64,000 bases of DNA from CAZGXI01 sp964529715. Lineage in GTDB: Bacteria; Chloroflexota; Anaerolineae; Aggregatilineales; Ch27. The stretch spans positions 1-64,000 of the forward strand of contig CAZGXI010000024.1 in assembly GCA_964529715.1 (NCBI GenBank). The letters run 5' to 3'. Within the stretch, counting starts at the first letter, position 1. Each line of letters begins with the position of its first letter. The position numbers and the translations under genes are program-made. Under the pieces are notes generated by a model. It saw nothing but the letters and a program-made list of their open reading frames with translations. It made no database searches and was not told the DNA's origin. This document shows, one piece after another, positions 8,615-16,051 of the stretch.

Positions 8615-8899
8615 ATGGCAGCAATAGAAGCCATTTATCGGGATGGGCAGTTGCGGCTGCTTGATCCGGTCGATCTTGCCGAAGGCCAGCGGGTACGGGT
8701 GACAATACAAACGGTTGCGGAGGAATGGGACGAGGAAGAGAAACACCTGCGTGCGGTATTGGGCGACATGGTTCGATGGCCGAATCCAGATGATGACAGG
8801 GATGCATGGGTTGAACTCATGGCCGATGAGATCGATCAGGCTTACCAGGGCGAGCCACCGCTTTCCGAGATCATTATCCAGGATCGAGGCGAAGGATGA
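8615..8899 (+). CDS. AF2212-like (DUF104) antitoxin
   Basis: This 94-residue acidic protein opens IEAIYRDGQLRLLDPVDL and EGQRVRVTI, the small beta-rich motif of the AF2212/DUF104 antitoxin family. The C-terminal half is acidic and probably wraps and inhibits the partner. GGAGG stands nine bases before the ATG. Its last codons overlap the start of the PIN-domain gene by four bases (ATGA), the translational coupling typical of toxin-antitoxin operons. Antitoxins of such pairs usually repress their own promoter, and a strong extended -10 lies upstream. Confidence 0.82.
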   Translation: MAAIEAIYRDGQLRLLDPVDLAEGQRVRVTIQTVAEEWDEEEKHLRAVLGDMVRWPNPDDDRDAWVELMADEIDQAYQGEPPLSEIIIQDRGEG

Positions 8900-9357
8900 C
8901 CTGTTTCTTCTTCGATAGCAGCGCCCTGATCAAACGCTATGTTACGGAGAAGGGAACATCCTGGGTTCGAGAAATTTCGACCAATCATGAAAACCGCGTC
9001 TTTGTCGCTCAAATCACTGCTGTTGAAATTGTATCTGCGTTGGCTCGCCGAAACCGGGAAGGCGGTATTTTGCCTCGAACGGCGAAGGCAGCCCGTTTAC
9101 TGGTAGATCGACACTTTGAGCGGGAATATCGCGTCTTAAAGCTCTCTGATCAGATCATCAAACGCGCGGAAGATCTGCTCAATGTCTATCCTCTGCGCGC
9201 TTATGATGCTGTACAGCTTGCGACGGCTCTGGAATCCAACGCCTTAATGATTACAGCGAGACTGCCGTCGCTGGTGTTTGTTTCGGCGGATCAGCGGTTG
9301 CTCTCTGCCGCAAGTGGCGAACAACTGCTTGTTCTGGACCCCACTGGCCAGACCTAG
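8896..9357 (+). CDS. PIN-domain (VapC-type) toxin
   Basis: This 153-residue protein has a PIN nuclease fold. The four acidic metal ligands are in the expected order: D7 (FFFDSSALIKRY), E44 (AVEIVSAL), D104 (YDAVQLA) and D132 (SADQRLL). VapC-type toxins cleave tRNA or rRNA in the cytoplasm when released from their antitoxin. The gene overlaps its antitoxin by four bases. Its base composition is slightly less GC-rich than its neighbours, consistent with lateral transfer. The TAG stop is followed by AGCGTG, making TAGAGCGTG, the end sequence of the inverted-repeat element at 38401. Confidence 0.9.
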   Translation: MTCFFFDSSALIKRYVTEKGTSWVREISTNHENRVFVAQITAVEIVSALARRNREGGILPRTAKAARLLVDRHFEREYRVLKLSDQIIKRAEDLLNVYPLRAYDAVQLATALESNALMITARLPSLVFVSADQRLLSAASGEQLLVLDPTGQT

Positions 9358-9390
9358 AGCGTGATCTCCCCTGTCGATACCCACCCGCCG

Positions 9391-10263
9391 CTAGAATTCG
9401 CGGTGGCTGGCCTGCGGCTCGCGCAGGATGCGCGCCAGCTCGCGCGCCATCAGGCCCGTGCGTTCGTCGCGCAGCAGGGGCAGGTGGCTGCGCGTGCGGT
9501 GAAGCTGGTTCAGGTCGATGGTCTGCACGACCAGGGCTTCTTCAAAGTATGGCCCCTGTGCCAGCGTGTCCCCGTTCGGATCGACGATCCACGAGCCGCC
9601 CCAGAAGGCCAGCCCATCCTCGTAGCCCACGCGGTTGCAGTGCACCACGTAATTGGTGAACAGGCTGGCATACGCCTGCGTGACCAGCTCGACCCAGTGG
9701 GAGGTATTCAACCGCTCGCTGGCGACCAGCCCACGCCCCGGACTGGCACTGACCAGCAGCAGCACGTCTGCGCCGTCTAGCCACAGCAAGTACGGTGGCG
9801 AGGCGTGCCAGAAATCCTCGCAGATCAGCAGCCCGAAGCGGCCAAAGCGCGTATCGAAGGCCTGCACGCTGTCGCCCCAGGCAAAGTAGCGTCCCTCGTC
9901 GAACAGGGTATAGGTGGGTAGGTAGATTTTGTTGTGCAGGTGCATCACCCTGCCGCCGGAAAGATAGGCCGAGGCGATGTAAAAACGGCGGCGGGCGTCC
10001 TCGTGGACAAAACCCACCACCAGGTCCAGGTCGCGGCTCGCCAGCAGCAGCGTGCGGAAGGTCGGATCGTCGGCGGTGGGCCGGGCGGCGACCTCGTAAA
10101 CCAGGTCTTGCAGGTTGTAGCCCGTGAGTGACAGCTCAGGGAAGACCAGCAGGTCCACGCCCTGTGCCTTCGCCTGGTCGATGTAGTGCAGATGCTTGTC
10201 CAGATTGGCGGGAACGTCCGCCAGCTTGGGGTGAATCTGGGCCAGGCCGAGTGTGAGGTTCAT
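9391..10263 (-). CDS. Carbon-nitrogen hydrolase, stand-alone glutaminase domain of NAD+ synthetase type
   Basis: This 290-residue nitrilase-superfamily amidase has the Glu-Lys-Cys triad at E43 (FPELSLTGY), K112 (NKIYLPTY) and C148 (LICEDFWH). The run GLAQIHPKLADV, LTGYNLQDL, the LPTYTLFDEGRYF segment and the ICEDFW site are those of the N-terminal glutaminase domain of two-domain glutamine-dependent NAD+ synthetases. Here the domain stands alone, and an ammonia-type NadE is encoded 4.3 kb away at 14556. Inference: it supplies ammonia to that synthetase; it could instead be an unrelated amidase. Start is the ATG at 10263, where homology begins; the frame runs further upstream without conserved sequence. 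It lies 20 bases after the Lgt-like gene in the same direction. Confidence 0.85.
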   Translation of the reverse strand: MNLTLGLAQIHPKLADVPANLDKHLHYIDQAKAQGVDLLVFPELSLTGYNLQDLVYEVAARPTADDPTFRTLLLASRDLDLVVGFVHEDARRRFYIASAYLSGGRVMHLHNKIYLPTYTLFDEGRYFAWGDSVQAFDTRFGRFGLLICEDFWHASPPYLLWLDGADVLLLVSASPGRGLVASERLNTSHWVELVTQAYASLFTNYVVHCNRVGYEDGLAFWGGSWIVDPNGDTLAQGPYFEEALVVQTIDLNQLHRTRSHLPLLRDERTGLMARELARILREPQASHREF

Positions 10264-10283
10264 CTGTCTTCTGCTCCCATCGG

Positions 10284-11081
10284 TCAATCGTCTAAAGTCC
10301 CGGTGTATAGCCGGGTTCCGCTTGCCGCAACGACGCTCAAGGCGATCACGCTCAGGTCGAGCAGTTGGTCCTGGCTGACGTTGGGCAGCGGCGAGGGGAC
10401 GATTTCGCCCCGGAAAAAGCCCAGCACGAACATGCCCGCCCCGGTCAGCGCCAATACCAGCCACAGGCGATAGCCGCGCAGCTGACCAACCAGCGCGATC
10501 AGCAAGATTGCCGTCAGCAGGATCGCGCCCAATCCGACACCGAACGTCTGCACATTGTAGCGCGGCGCAACGACGCCGAATATGTCCGGGCGCTCACTGA
10601 CCGCCCAGGTCGGAAAATCCGCCAGCGTCCACACTTCTGCGCCGTAGCCGCACGCCGACGCCCAACAGCCCGCCCAGGCAGCCATCACGCCGACCGGCCA
10701 GACCAGCGCCAGCGCGTCTGCCAGCGGGCGGAAGGGTACACCTCGCCGGCGCGCCACCAGCGCCAGCCCGATCAGGCCGCCGTAGAGCGCGCCGTGCCAG
10801 CTCAGCCCTCCGGCACGGATATTGGGGATTTCGGCCAGGTGGTCCGCGAAGTAGCCCCAGGTCAGGATCACGTGCAGCAGCCGCGCGCCGATCACCCCGC
10901 CGAGCAGCGCGCCGAGTCCGGCGTCGAGCCAGCGCAGGAGCGACCGTCGGGTTATGCGGTTCCGGTCGTAGAAATAACCCGCCGCCGTTGTCGCTGCCAG
11001 CCCGATCAGCGCGGCGGCGGCGATCAGCGCCGTGAAGGTGCGGACGGAAAACGGGCCGAGGTCGATGAAAGTCGCGTCCAT
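10284..11081 (-). CDS. Prolipoprotein diacylglyceryl transferase-like membrane protein
   Basis: This 265-residue protein has about seven helices. It shows the Lgt-like GxRLLHV segment (IGARLLHVI) and GGLSWHGALYGGLIG, which matches the conserved loop carrying the essential His. Canonical Lgt, the membrane enzyme that adds diacylglycerol to the lipobox cysteine of prelipoproteins, also has a GRIGNFxNGE motif. Here that position reads AGCWASACGYGAEV, so the signature is strongly altered. It may be a divergent Lgt or a paralogue with another substrate. Several lipobox proteins in the window show that some Lgt must exist in the organism. The ATG at 11081 is chosen by homology. Confidence 0.72.
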   Translation of the reverse strand: MDATFIDLGPFSVRTFTALIAAAALIGLAATTAAGYFYDRNRITRRSLLRWLDAGLGALLGGVIGARLLHVILTWGYFADHLAEIPNIRAGGLSWHGALYGGLIGLALVARRRGVPFRPLADALALVWPVGVMAAWAGCWASACGYGAEVWTLADFPTWAVSERPDIFGVVAPRYNVQTFGVGLGAILLTAILLIALVGQLRGYRLWLVLALTGAGMFVLGFFRGEIVPSPLPNVSQDQLLDLSVIALSVVAASGTRLYTGTLDD

Positions 11082-11137
11082 GCGCGCTATTGTAACGGCG
11101 AGAGGCGTTCTCACGCCATCCGTTTCGGGCAAGCGGC

Positions 11138-11167
11138 TTGCCGCCTGCCGTCTGGATGCACTATACT
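11138..11167 (+). promoter_or_regulatory. Sigma-70-like promoter for the tail-tube-like gene
   Basis: TTGCCG (11138-11143) and TATACT (11162-11167) are 18 bases apart. The hexamer TATACT repeats at about 11175. The gene start lies about 40 bases downstream. Confidence 0.4.
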
Positions 11168-11212
11168 AACGGTTATACTGAAAAATTTTCCCTTACCGAA
11201 GGAGCAGGTCCT

Positions 11213-11611
11213 GTGATCGACACCAACCGTATGAAAGCGATTGACAGCCTGTCGGCTTATGAGTTCGAGGTCGAGATTGACGGTCAGAGCGTCAGCGGTA
11301 TCTTCAACATCAGTGGCCTGACCAGCTACGCCGGCGAGGGCGACCGCCCGCCCTTAGTGATCACGAAGATGGTTCAGCAGGACCCTGAAACGCCGTTCAA
11401 CGTCTGGACGCGCGCGACATTGGCCGGCGACCGACCGACCCGCGACCTGGCGATCCTGGCGATGGACGAGGGCAAGGAGACGCGCCGTTGGGTTTACCGG
11501 GGCGCATACATTACCCAAATCTCCTTCTCCGACTTCGACACGGCTTCTAGCGAACTGGTGGCCGAGCGGCTGACGATCCGGGCGGAGCGGGTTGAGGAAA
11601 TCTGGCCCTGA
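11213..11611 (+). CDS. Orphan tail-tube-like protein (phage/contractile injection system type)
   Basis: This 132-residue protein reads AYEFEVEIDGQ, GIFNISGLTSY, then VITKMVQQDPETPFNVW and ends RLTIRAERVEEIW. This resembles the T4 gp19-like tail-tube family (FxVEIDG, the SGL segment, and a C-terminal beta strand), whose members polymerise into the inner tube of phage tails and extracellular contractile injection systems. No sheath, baseplate, ATPase or other tail gene lies nearby, so it is an orphan and the function here is open. The start is GTG 11213, eight bases after AAGGAG (11199-11204). A hairpin at 11629-11653 follows. The family call is by motif and is moderately secure. Confidence 0.6.
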   Translation: MIDTNRMKAIDSLSAYEFEVEIDGQSVSGIFNISGLTSYAGEGDRPPLVITKMVQQDPETPFNVWTRATLAGDRPTRDLAILAMDEGKETRRWVYRGAYITQISFSDFDTASSELVAERLTIRAERVEEIWP

Positions 11612-11628
11612 GGGGCGAGGAATCAACA

Positions 11629-11653
11629 GGGACACGTTTGACCGTGTCCCTGC
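11629..11653. terminator. Hairpin between tail-tube-like gene and tRNA-Ala
   Basis: AGGGACACG pairs perfectly with CGTGTCCCT across a loop of six to seven bases. There is no clear T run on either strand. It may act as a terminator or processing site between the convergent gene and tRNA. Confidence 0.4.
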
Positions 11654-11657
11654 CACA

Positions 11658-11730
11658 TGGACGCACAGGGATTCGAACCCTGGACCTCCACAGTGCGATT
11701 GTGGCGCTCTCCCAGCTGAGCTATGCGCCC
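11658..11730 (-). tRNA. tRNA-Ala (anticodon CGC)
   Basis: A 73-nt minus-strand tRNA. The acceptor 5' GGGCGCA pairs with TGCGTCC, including the G3-U70 wobble pair that identifies alanine tRNAs. D arm GCTC/GAGC, anticodon stem CCACA/TGTGG with loop ATCGCAC, and a T arm with GGTTCGAATCC complete the cloverleaf. The discriminator is A. No CCA is encoded, so it must be added after transcription. Confidence 0.95.
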
Positions 11731-11818
11731 GTCCAGATAGGGTGCATTGTAGCGCCGTGAAGGGGCGCTGTCAAGGGCGGCGGGGCTGGGGGCGCAGATG
11801 GGCGGTTGGGGTGGGCCA

Positions 11819-11846
11819 ATAAAAAGCCCCGCCTCAGGGCGGGGCC
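11819..11846 (-). terminator. Intrinsic terminator of the Flp pilin gene
   Basis: On the minus strand GCCCCGCC pairs with GGCGGGGC across a short loop, followed by TTTTTATT. It lies about 25 bases beyond the pilin stop codon. Confidence 0.85.
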
Positions 11847-11868
11847 GTTGATGAAGGTCGGATGATCG

Positions 11869-12072
11869 CTAGAACGGAAAGAGCCAGCCCCCCGTTTGGG
11901 GAACATACCCCCCAATACCGCGCACGATATTGCTGAAGATGTTGCCGATGGCCGGCCCCAGCAGCGCCAGGATCACCAGCACCGCCAGCGAAACCAGCAC
12001 CAGCAGCAGGGCATACTCGACCAACCCCTGCCCCCGTTCGCGGGAATGCAAATGACGTGGAAGATAAAGCAT
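11869..12072 (-). CDS. Flp/Fap-type class III pilin subunit
   Basis: This 67-residue protein has a short basic leader ending RERG. It is followed by QGLVEYALLLVLVSLAVLV and a single hydrophobic helix. The G/QGLVEY junction with Glu at +5 of the mature protein is the Flp prepilin peptidase site. The product is the structural subunit of tight-adherence (Tad) pili, exported and assembled at the membrane. No tad, rcp or prepilin peptidase gene is near, so assembly genes must lie elsewhere. GGGAGGA precedes the start at 12072. The gene has its own promoter and terminator. Confidence 0.9.
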   Translation of the reverse strand: MLYLPRHLHSRERGQGLVEYALLLVLVSLAVLVILALLGPAIGNIFSNIVRGIGGYVPQTGGWLFPF

Positions 12073-12106
12073 GAGAGTCCTCCCAAATATAACGGTGGAT
12101 AAAAAA

Positions 12107-12115
12107 AGTATATCA
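12107..12115 (-). promoter_or_regulatory. Extended -10 promoter for the Flp pilin
   Basis: Reading leftward, TGATATACT ends at 12107, giving a TATACT -10 with TG extension inside the AT-rich interval 12085-12160. No good -35 is seen. Confidence 0.35.
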
Positions 12116-12183
12116 TAAATTGTTGTTCTTTACGTGAAGAAATTGCAACACTTTGCACCTTTTGCTTCAGGAGATGTCTTGCT

Positions 12184-13002
12184 ATGTCTCTCTCTCCGGA
12201 CGAGACCCAGTATTATGCGCCGGGCGGTGCGCCGTTCTTCTTCCGAGGCGGCGACGTGGGCTGCCTATGCCTGCATGGCCTGACGGCCCTGCCGCAGGAG
12301 ATGCGCTGGTTGGGCGAGCACCTGGCCGCGCAAGGCTATACGGTCTGCGGGCCGCGCATTGCCGGGCACGGCACCCGTCTGCAAGATTTGGCCCGCACCC
12401 GCTGGCAGGACTGGTACGGCAGCGCCCTGGACGCCTATTACCTGTTGCGCGGGCAGTGCCGCAAGGTTTTCGTGCTGGGCCTCAGCATGGGCGGGACGTT
12501 GGCCCTGCATCTGGGCGCACGCGAACAGCCGGACGGCGTCGTGGCGATGGCCGCGCCGCTGGAGTTCGATCAACCGCTGATGCCCTATGCGCGCTTCCTC
12601 AAATATGTGATGCCTTACGCCACCGACGGCAAGCCGGACGAGAATCATCTGCGCATCGACCGCCGGATGCGCGAGATTCAGGCCCAGCGCGGCGAGGCGG
12701 TGCTCGGCAGGTGCAGCTATGGGCGTTTTCCCACCGCCAGCATCGCCGAACTGTACGCCCTGATGCAGGACACGGCGGCGCGCCTGAACCGCCTGACCGC
12801 CCCGCTGCTGTTGATCTACTCCGAAGGCGATCAGACGGTGCCGTTCCGCAACCTGGCGAAGGTAGCCGGCCTGGTCGGCACGCCGCCGGAGCACCGGCGT
12901 CAGCTTCACCTGACCGCAAGCGGCCACCTGCTGACGTTGGATGTGGACATGGAACAGGTCTTCCGGGCCGCCGCCGACTTTATTGCCCGCTATGCCGCGT
13001 AG
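12184..13002 (+). CDS. Alpha/beta hydrolase, carboxylesterase/monoglyceride lipase-like
   Basis: This 272-residue cytoplasmic hydrolase has an oxyanion loop CLHGLTALPQEM. The nucleophile is S101 (GLSMGG), the acid D216 (SEGDQTV) and the histidine H248 (SGHLLTLD). The HG-T-xxPxxM loop and short cap are typical of thermostable carboxylesterases of the Est30 type, which hydrolyse short-chain esters or monoacylglycerols. CAGGAG stands about 14 bases upstream of the ATG, slightly far. It is followed after ten bases by a small membrane protein gene, forming a probable two-gene unit. Confidence 0.87.
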   Translation: MSLSPDETQYYAPGGAPFFFRGGDVGCLCLHGLTALPQEMRWLGEHLAAQGYTVCGPRIAGHGTRLQDLARTRWQDWYGSALDAYYLLRGQCRKVFVLGLSMGGTLALHLGAREQPDGVVAMAAPLEFDQPLMPYARFLKYVMPYATDGKPDENHLRIDRRMREIQAQRGEAVLGRCSYGRFPTASIAELYALMQDTAARLNRLTAPLLLIYSEGDQTVPFRNLAKVAGLVGTPPEHRRQLHLTASGHLLTLDVDMEQVFRAAADFIARYAA

Positions 13003-13012
13003 AGGGGGGCGC

Positions 13013-13372
13013 ATGGTCATCGTTTGGGAGCGCGTGTTGCCCGTTCTCGTCTCCATCGCCATCATCATCCTGATCGCCATCCTGCGCGAGTACTCGAAGA
13101 CGCTGGCGGCGATCACGGCAACGATGCCGGTGAACATCCCGCTGGGGATGTGGATCATGTACAACGCCGAGGAGGGCGACCGCACGGTGATGGCCGCCTT
13201 CACCGGATCGCTGGTGGTGGGCATCGGGCCGACGGTGCTGTTCCTGATCGTGGTATGGCTGGCGGCGCGGGCAGGCTGGAGCCTGTTGCCGATGCTGGTC
13301 GCGGGCTACCTGGCCTGGGGGGTGGGGTTAGGCGCGATCCTGCTGATCCGGCACATCATGGGCGGCGGGTAG
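13013..13372 (+). CDS. Four-helix membrane protein, function unknown
   Basis: This 119-residue protein has four hydrophobic segments (about residues 8-25, 37-52, 65-85 and 92-113). A conserved-looking VNIPLGMWIMYN lies at the second. The layout recalls small GlpM/DUF3147-like membrane proteins, but the likeness is only topological. The ATG at 13013 follows AGAGGGGGG. It lies ten bases after the esterase gene and is probably co-translated with it. It is convergent with the aldolase/racemase-like gene 22 bases away. Confidence 0.6.
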   Translation: MVIVWERVLPVLVSIAIIILIAILREYSKTLAAITATMPVNIPLGMWIMYNAEEGDRTVMAAFTGSLVVGIGPTVLFLIVVWLAARAGWSLLPMLVAGYLAWGVGLGAILLIRHIMGGG

Positions 13373-13394
13373 ATCGCTCCGCCGCCGCGTGCGC

Positions 13395-14438
13395 CTACCA
13401 GACCTTGCCCCGCGCCGCGACCGCCCACACTGCCTCGACCTGATCGCCGCGCACGCCGTATAGCCGCTCGGCCAGGTTCGACACGACGCAGGTGTGCACC
13501 GGGATGACGTGCACGCGCTCCCCGATGCGGGGCTGCCGCTCGCAGGCGCTGATGTCTACGTGGGCGTGCTCCTCGCTCAGTTTGTAAATCCGCGCCTGCG
13601 GATATTCCACAATGTGACCGTGCTCGCCGTTCACCTGGTCGGCGGCGAGCGTTTTGCTGCCGCAGTCAAGGATCATGCGCCCCGGCACGGCATGGCTGAC
13701 CACCGTCGCCAGGACGTGCATCGCGCAATCTTCCGGCGCGGCTGCGCCCTGCTGGACGTGATTCCAGTCGTTGAAGATATACGTACCCACGCGCAGTTCG
13801 GTCAGTTCGGGCACTGCATGGGCGGTCATGGCAGCGACCGTCCCGCCGCCGCTGACGGCTTCGACCTGCAACCCGGCCCGCGCCAGCAGGTCCAATGCCT
13901 CCAGCAGGGCAGGGCGGTTGGCGGGATGGCTCGGATAGATCAGCAACCCGGCGAAACGCAGGGCCGGGGCTGCCGCGATCTGTTTTGCCAGGGCGACCAC
14001 GTTCCCCGGCAACGCGCCGGTGCGTTCCAGATCGGTCCGTAGATCGACCAGCACGTCAAGCCGGACTCCGGCGGTCTCTGCCGCCTCGGCCAGCCCGGCG
14101 ATCACCGCTGCGTCATCCGCCGAGACGCTTACCCGGCAGCGCGTCGCCAGCGCCATCAGCCGCGCCGTCTTCTGCGGCCCGACGATGTTGTAGGGTATCT
14201 GAATGTCGGTAAACCCGGCGTCGGCGAAGACCTCCGCCTCGCTGACCTTCTGGCAGGCGATTCCCACCGCGCCCGCCGCGAGCTGCATCCGCGCGATCTC
14301 CGGCGTCTTGTGCGTCTTGATGTGCGGGCGAAAGCGCAGGCCAAGCGCATCGCAGCGCGCCTGCATGGCCGTGATGTTGCGCGTCATCCGGTCGCAGTCG
14401 ATCAGGACAGCGGGTGTTTCCAGGTCGTTGATGTGCAT
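13395..14438 (-). CDS. PLP-dependent D-threonine aldolase / D-serine dehydratase-like enzyme
   Basis: This 347-residue protein combines an alanine-racemase-type PLP barrel with the metal-binding C-terminal domain of the D-threonine aldolase/DSD1 family. The PLP lysine is K41 in RPHIKTHKTP. The C-terminal metal site is the His-x-Cys in PVHTCVVSNL, preceded by EEHAHVD. Members cleave D-threonine to glycine and acetaldehyde or dehydrate D-serine, and need a divalent metal. Which of these applies cannot be read from the sequence. It is transcribed leftward and diverges from nadE across 117 bases. Confidence 0.87.
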   Translation of the reverse strand: MHINDLETPAVLIDCDRMTRNITAMQARCDALGLRFRPHIKTHKTPEIARMQLAAGAVGIACQKVSEAEVFADAGFTDIQIPYNIVGPQKTARLMALATRCRVSVSADDAAVIAGLAEAAETAGVRLDVLVDLRTDLERTGALPGNVVALAKQIAAAPALRFAGLLIYPSHPANRPALLEALDLLARAGLQVEAVSGGGTVAAMTAHAVPELTELRVGTYIFNDWNHVQQGAAAPEDCAMHVLATVVSHAVPGRMILDCGSKTLAADQVNGEHGHIVEYPQARIYKLSEEHAHVDISACERQPRIGERVHVIPVHTCVVSNLAERLYGVRGDQVEAVWAVAARGKVW

Positions 14439-14555
14439 GGGGTTGGCCTTTCTCAGGAGCGCACGATAGCGGCGGATTCAATCCGTCGCTAAAATGATAA
14501 CCTGTTGTAGGGATACGGCCCGCTGTGTCCCCGCCGGTCCGTAAGGGGCTTGACC

Positions 14556-15395
14556 ATGTCTCCTGACCTGACTTCTCGCCTGCAAATCAACACCGACCTG
14601 GCAGAAAAAATCCTGGTCGGCTTCATCCGCGACGCGGTACACAAGGTGGGTTTCCGGCGCGCCGTGATCGGCCTGTCCGGCGGCATCGACAGCGCCCTGG
14701 TGGCATACCTGACCGTGGCTGCTCTCGGCCCGGAGAACGTGCTCGGCCTCCGTATGCCCTACGCCAGCAGCAGCGCCGACAGCATGATCGACGCGCAGAA
14801 GGTGATCGACGCGCTGGACATGCAGAGCTTGACCGTGCCGATCACGCCGTTCGTTGCGCCGTTCTTTGAGCGGTTCGAGGGCATCACGGACACGCGCAAG
14901 GGCAACGTGATGGCCCGGATGCGCATGATCGTGCTGTACGACCAGTCGGCGGCGTTTGGCGGGCTGGTTATCGGCACCAGCAACAAGACCGAGGCCCTGA
15001 TCGGCTATTCGACCGTCTACGGCGACAACGCCGCCGCCATTCAGCCTATCGCCGATCTGTATAAGACGCAGGTCCGGCAACTGGCGCGCGCGCTGGGCGT
15101 GCCGCGCAGCATCATCGACAAGCCGCCCTCCGCCGATCTGTGGGTCGGCCAGACTGACGAGGGGGAGATCGGCTACACTTACGAGCAGTTGGATCAACTG
15201 CTGTATCTGCTGGTCGATGCGCGTTATTCGGTGGACGAGGCTGTTGCCGAAGGGTTTGATCGGGGGATGGTGGTGGATGTGTGGCGGCGGGTGCGCGCCA
15301 ACCACTACAAGCGCACTATGCCGACCGTCGCCAAGCTGAGCCAGCGCACCATCGGCCACGACTTCCTCTATTTGCGGGATTGGGTAGGGGTGTAA
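14556..15395 (+). CDS. nadE: NAD+ synthetase, single-domain (ammonia-type)
   Basis: NadE amidates nicotinate adenine dinucleotide (deamido-NAD) to NAD with ATP, the last step of NAD synthesis in the cytoplasm. This 279-residue protein has the ATP pyrophosphatase loop SGGIDSA at residues 41-47. Downstream it has GTSNKTE, YSTVYGDNAAAIQPI and KPPSADLW, all NadE hallmarks. The glutaminase domain found fused in many bacteria is missing; a matching free domain is encoded at 9391-10263. AAGGGG lies upstream of the ATG at 14556. It precedes a STAS-like gene by 35 bases. Confidence 0.95.
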   Translation: MSPDLTSRLQINTDLAEKILVGFIRDAVHKVGFRRAVIGLSGGIDSALVAYLTVAALGPENVLGLRMPYASSSADSMIDAQKVIDALDMQSLTVPITPFVAPFFERFEGITDTRKGNVMARMRMIVLYDQSAAFGGLVIGTSNKTEALIGYSTVYGDNAAAIQPIADLYKTQVRQLARALGVPRSIIDKPPSADLWVGQTDEGEIGYTYEQLDQLLYLLVDARYSVDEAVAEGFDRGMVVDVWRRVRANHYKRTMPTVAKLSQRTIGHDFLYLRDWVGV

Positions 15396-15430
15396 ACGAC
15401 TGCCTCTCTCGGCAGACATCGGGGGGTTCG

Positions 15431-15808
15431 ATGAGCATCACGGTCGCGTGGGACGATGAGGCCCACACGATTATCCGCTACACCTTCACGTCGCCCTGGA
15501 CGTGGGACGAATATCGTGCGGCGATTGACCGGGCCTGGGAACTGGCCCGCGCGGTCGATCACCCGACCGACACGATCACGGACATGAGCCACAGCCACCT
15601 TTGGCCGGAGAACTTGTTCCGCCACATCCGGCGCTCGGTGGTGGAGATTCCCGAAAGCACGCAGACCATCGTGCTGGTCGGCGCGGGCAGGTTTGTGGAA
15701 CTGGCGCTGGGGGCGCTGCGCCGGACCTACCGCGCGCAGGGCAGCAAGTTCTTCACCGCCGCCACGCTGGACGAGGCGCGCGAACTCATCCGCCGCCGGC
15801 GGGCGTGA
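15431..15808 (+). CDS. STAS/SpoIIAA-like fold protein
   Basis: This 125-residue protein begins SITVAWDDEAHTIIRYTFTSPWTWDEY and ends TLDEARELIRRRR. The pattern is a short beta strand, a WTWDEY helix, a central strand-helix pair and a terminal helix, similar to stand-alone SpoIIAA-like proteins. A paralogue with the same opening (HVTWDNEAKTVIRFDF, WTWSDF) and ending lies at 57028. There is no conserved phospho-Ser motif like that of RsbS, so regulation by phosphorylation cannot be claimed. The ATG at 15431 is preceded by a G-rich stretch. It may be co-transcribed with nadE. Confidence 0.6.
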   Translation: MSITVAWDDEAHTIIRYTFTSPWTWDEYRAAIDRAWELARAVDHPTDTITDMSHSHLWPENLFRHIRRSVVEIPESTQTIVLVGAGRFVELALGALRRTYRAQGSKFFTAATLDEARELIRRRRA

Positions 15809-15885
15809 GCGCGCTCAGCGATCAGCCGTCAGCAATGAGTAGTTAGCGGTTAGCAAACCCAATGCGCGGAGGGCGTGCTGCCTGG

Positions 15886-16020
15886 TAGCTCGCCCGGCAT
15901 TGAAATGCCGGGCTACGGACGCAAGGTCCACTGAAGTGGACCGGAGCAGCCCATTTCAGTAGACTTTACATCCGTAGCCGGGGACTTGAGTCCCCGGCGC
16001 TGAAAACCTGTACATGGGGT
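15886..16020. repeat. Composite hairpin repeat, copy 3
   Basis: It contains CCCGGCATTGAAATGCCGGG, GGTCCACTGAAGTGGACC and CCGGGGACTTGAGTCCCCGG, ending TGAAAACCTGTACATGGGG. Heptad-like TCAGC repeats flank both sides (15818-15860, 16020-16052). Confidence 0.85.
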
Positions 16021-16051
16021 TAGCTGTTTGCTGACCGCTGACGGCTGACTG

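Noticed and set aside
9361..9780. Plus-strand open frames over the amidase gene.
   Set aside because: They are reverse-strand shadows of a GC-rich gene; the minus-strand frame has the complete catalytic triad and family motifs.
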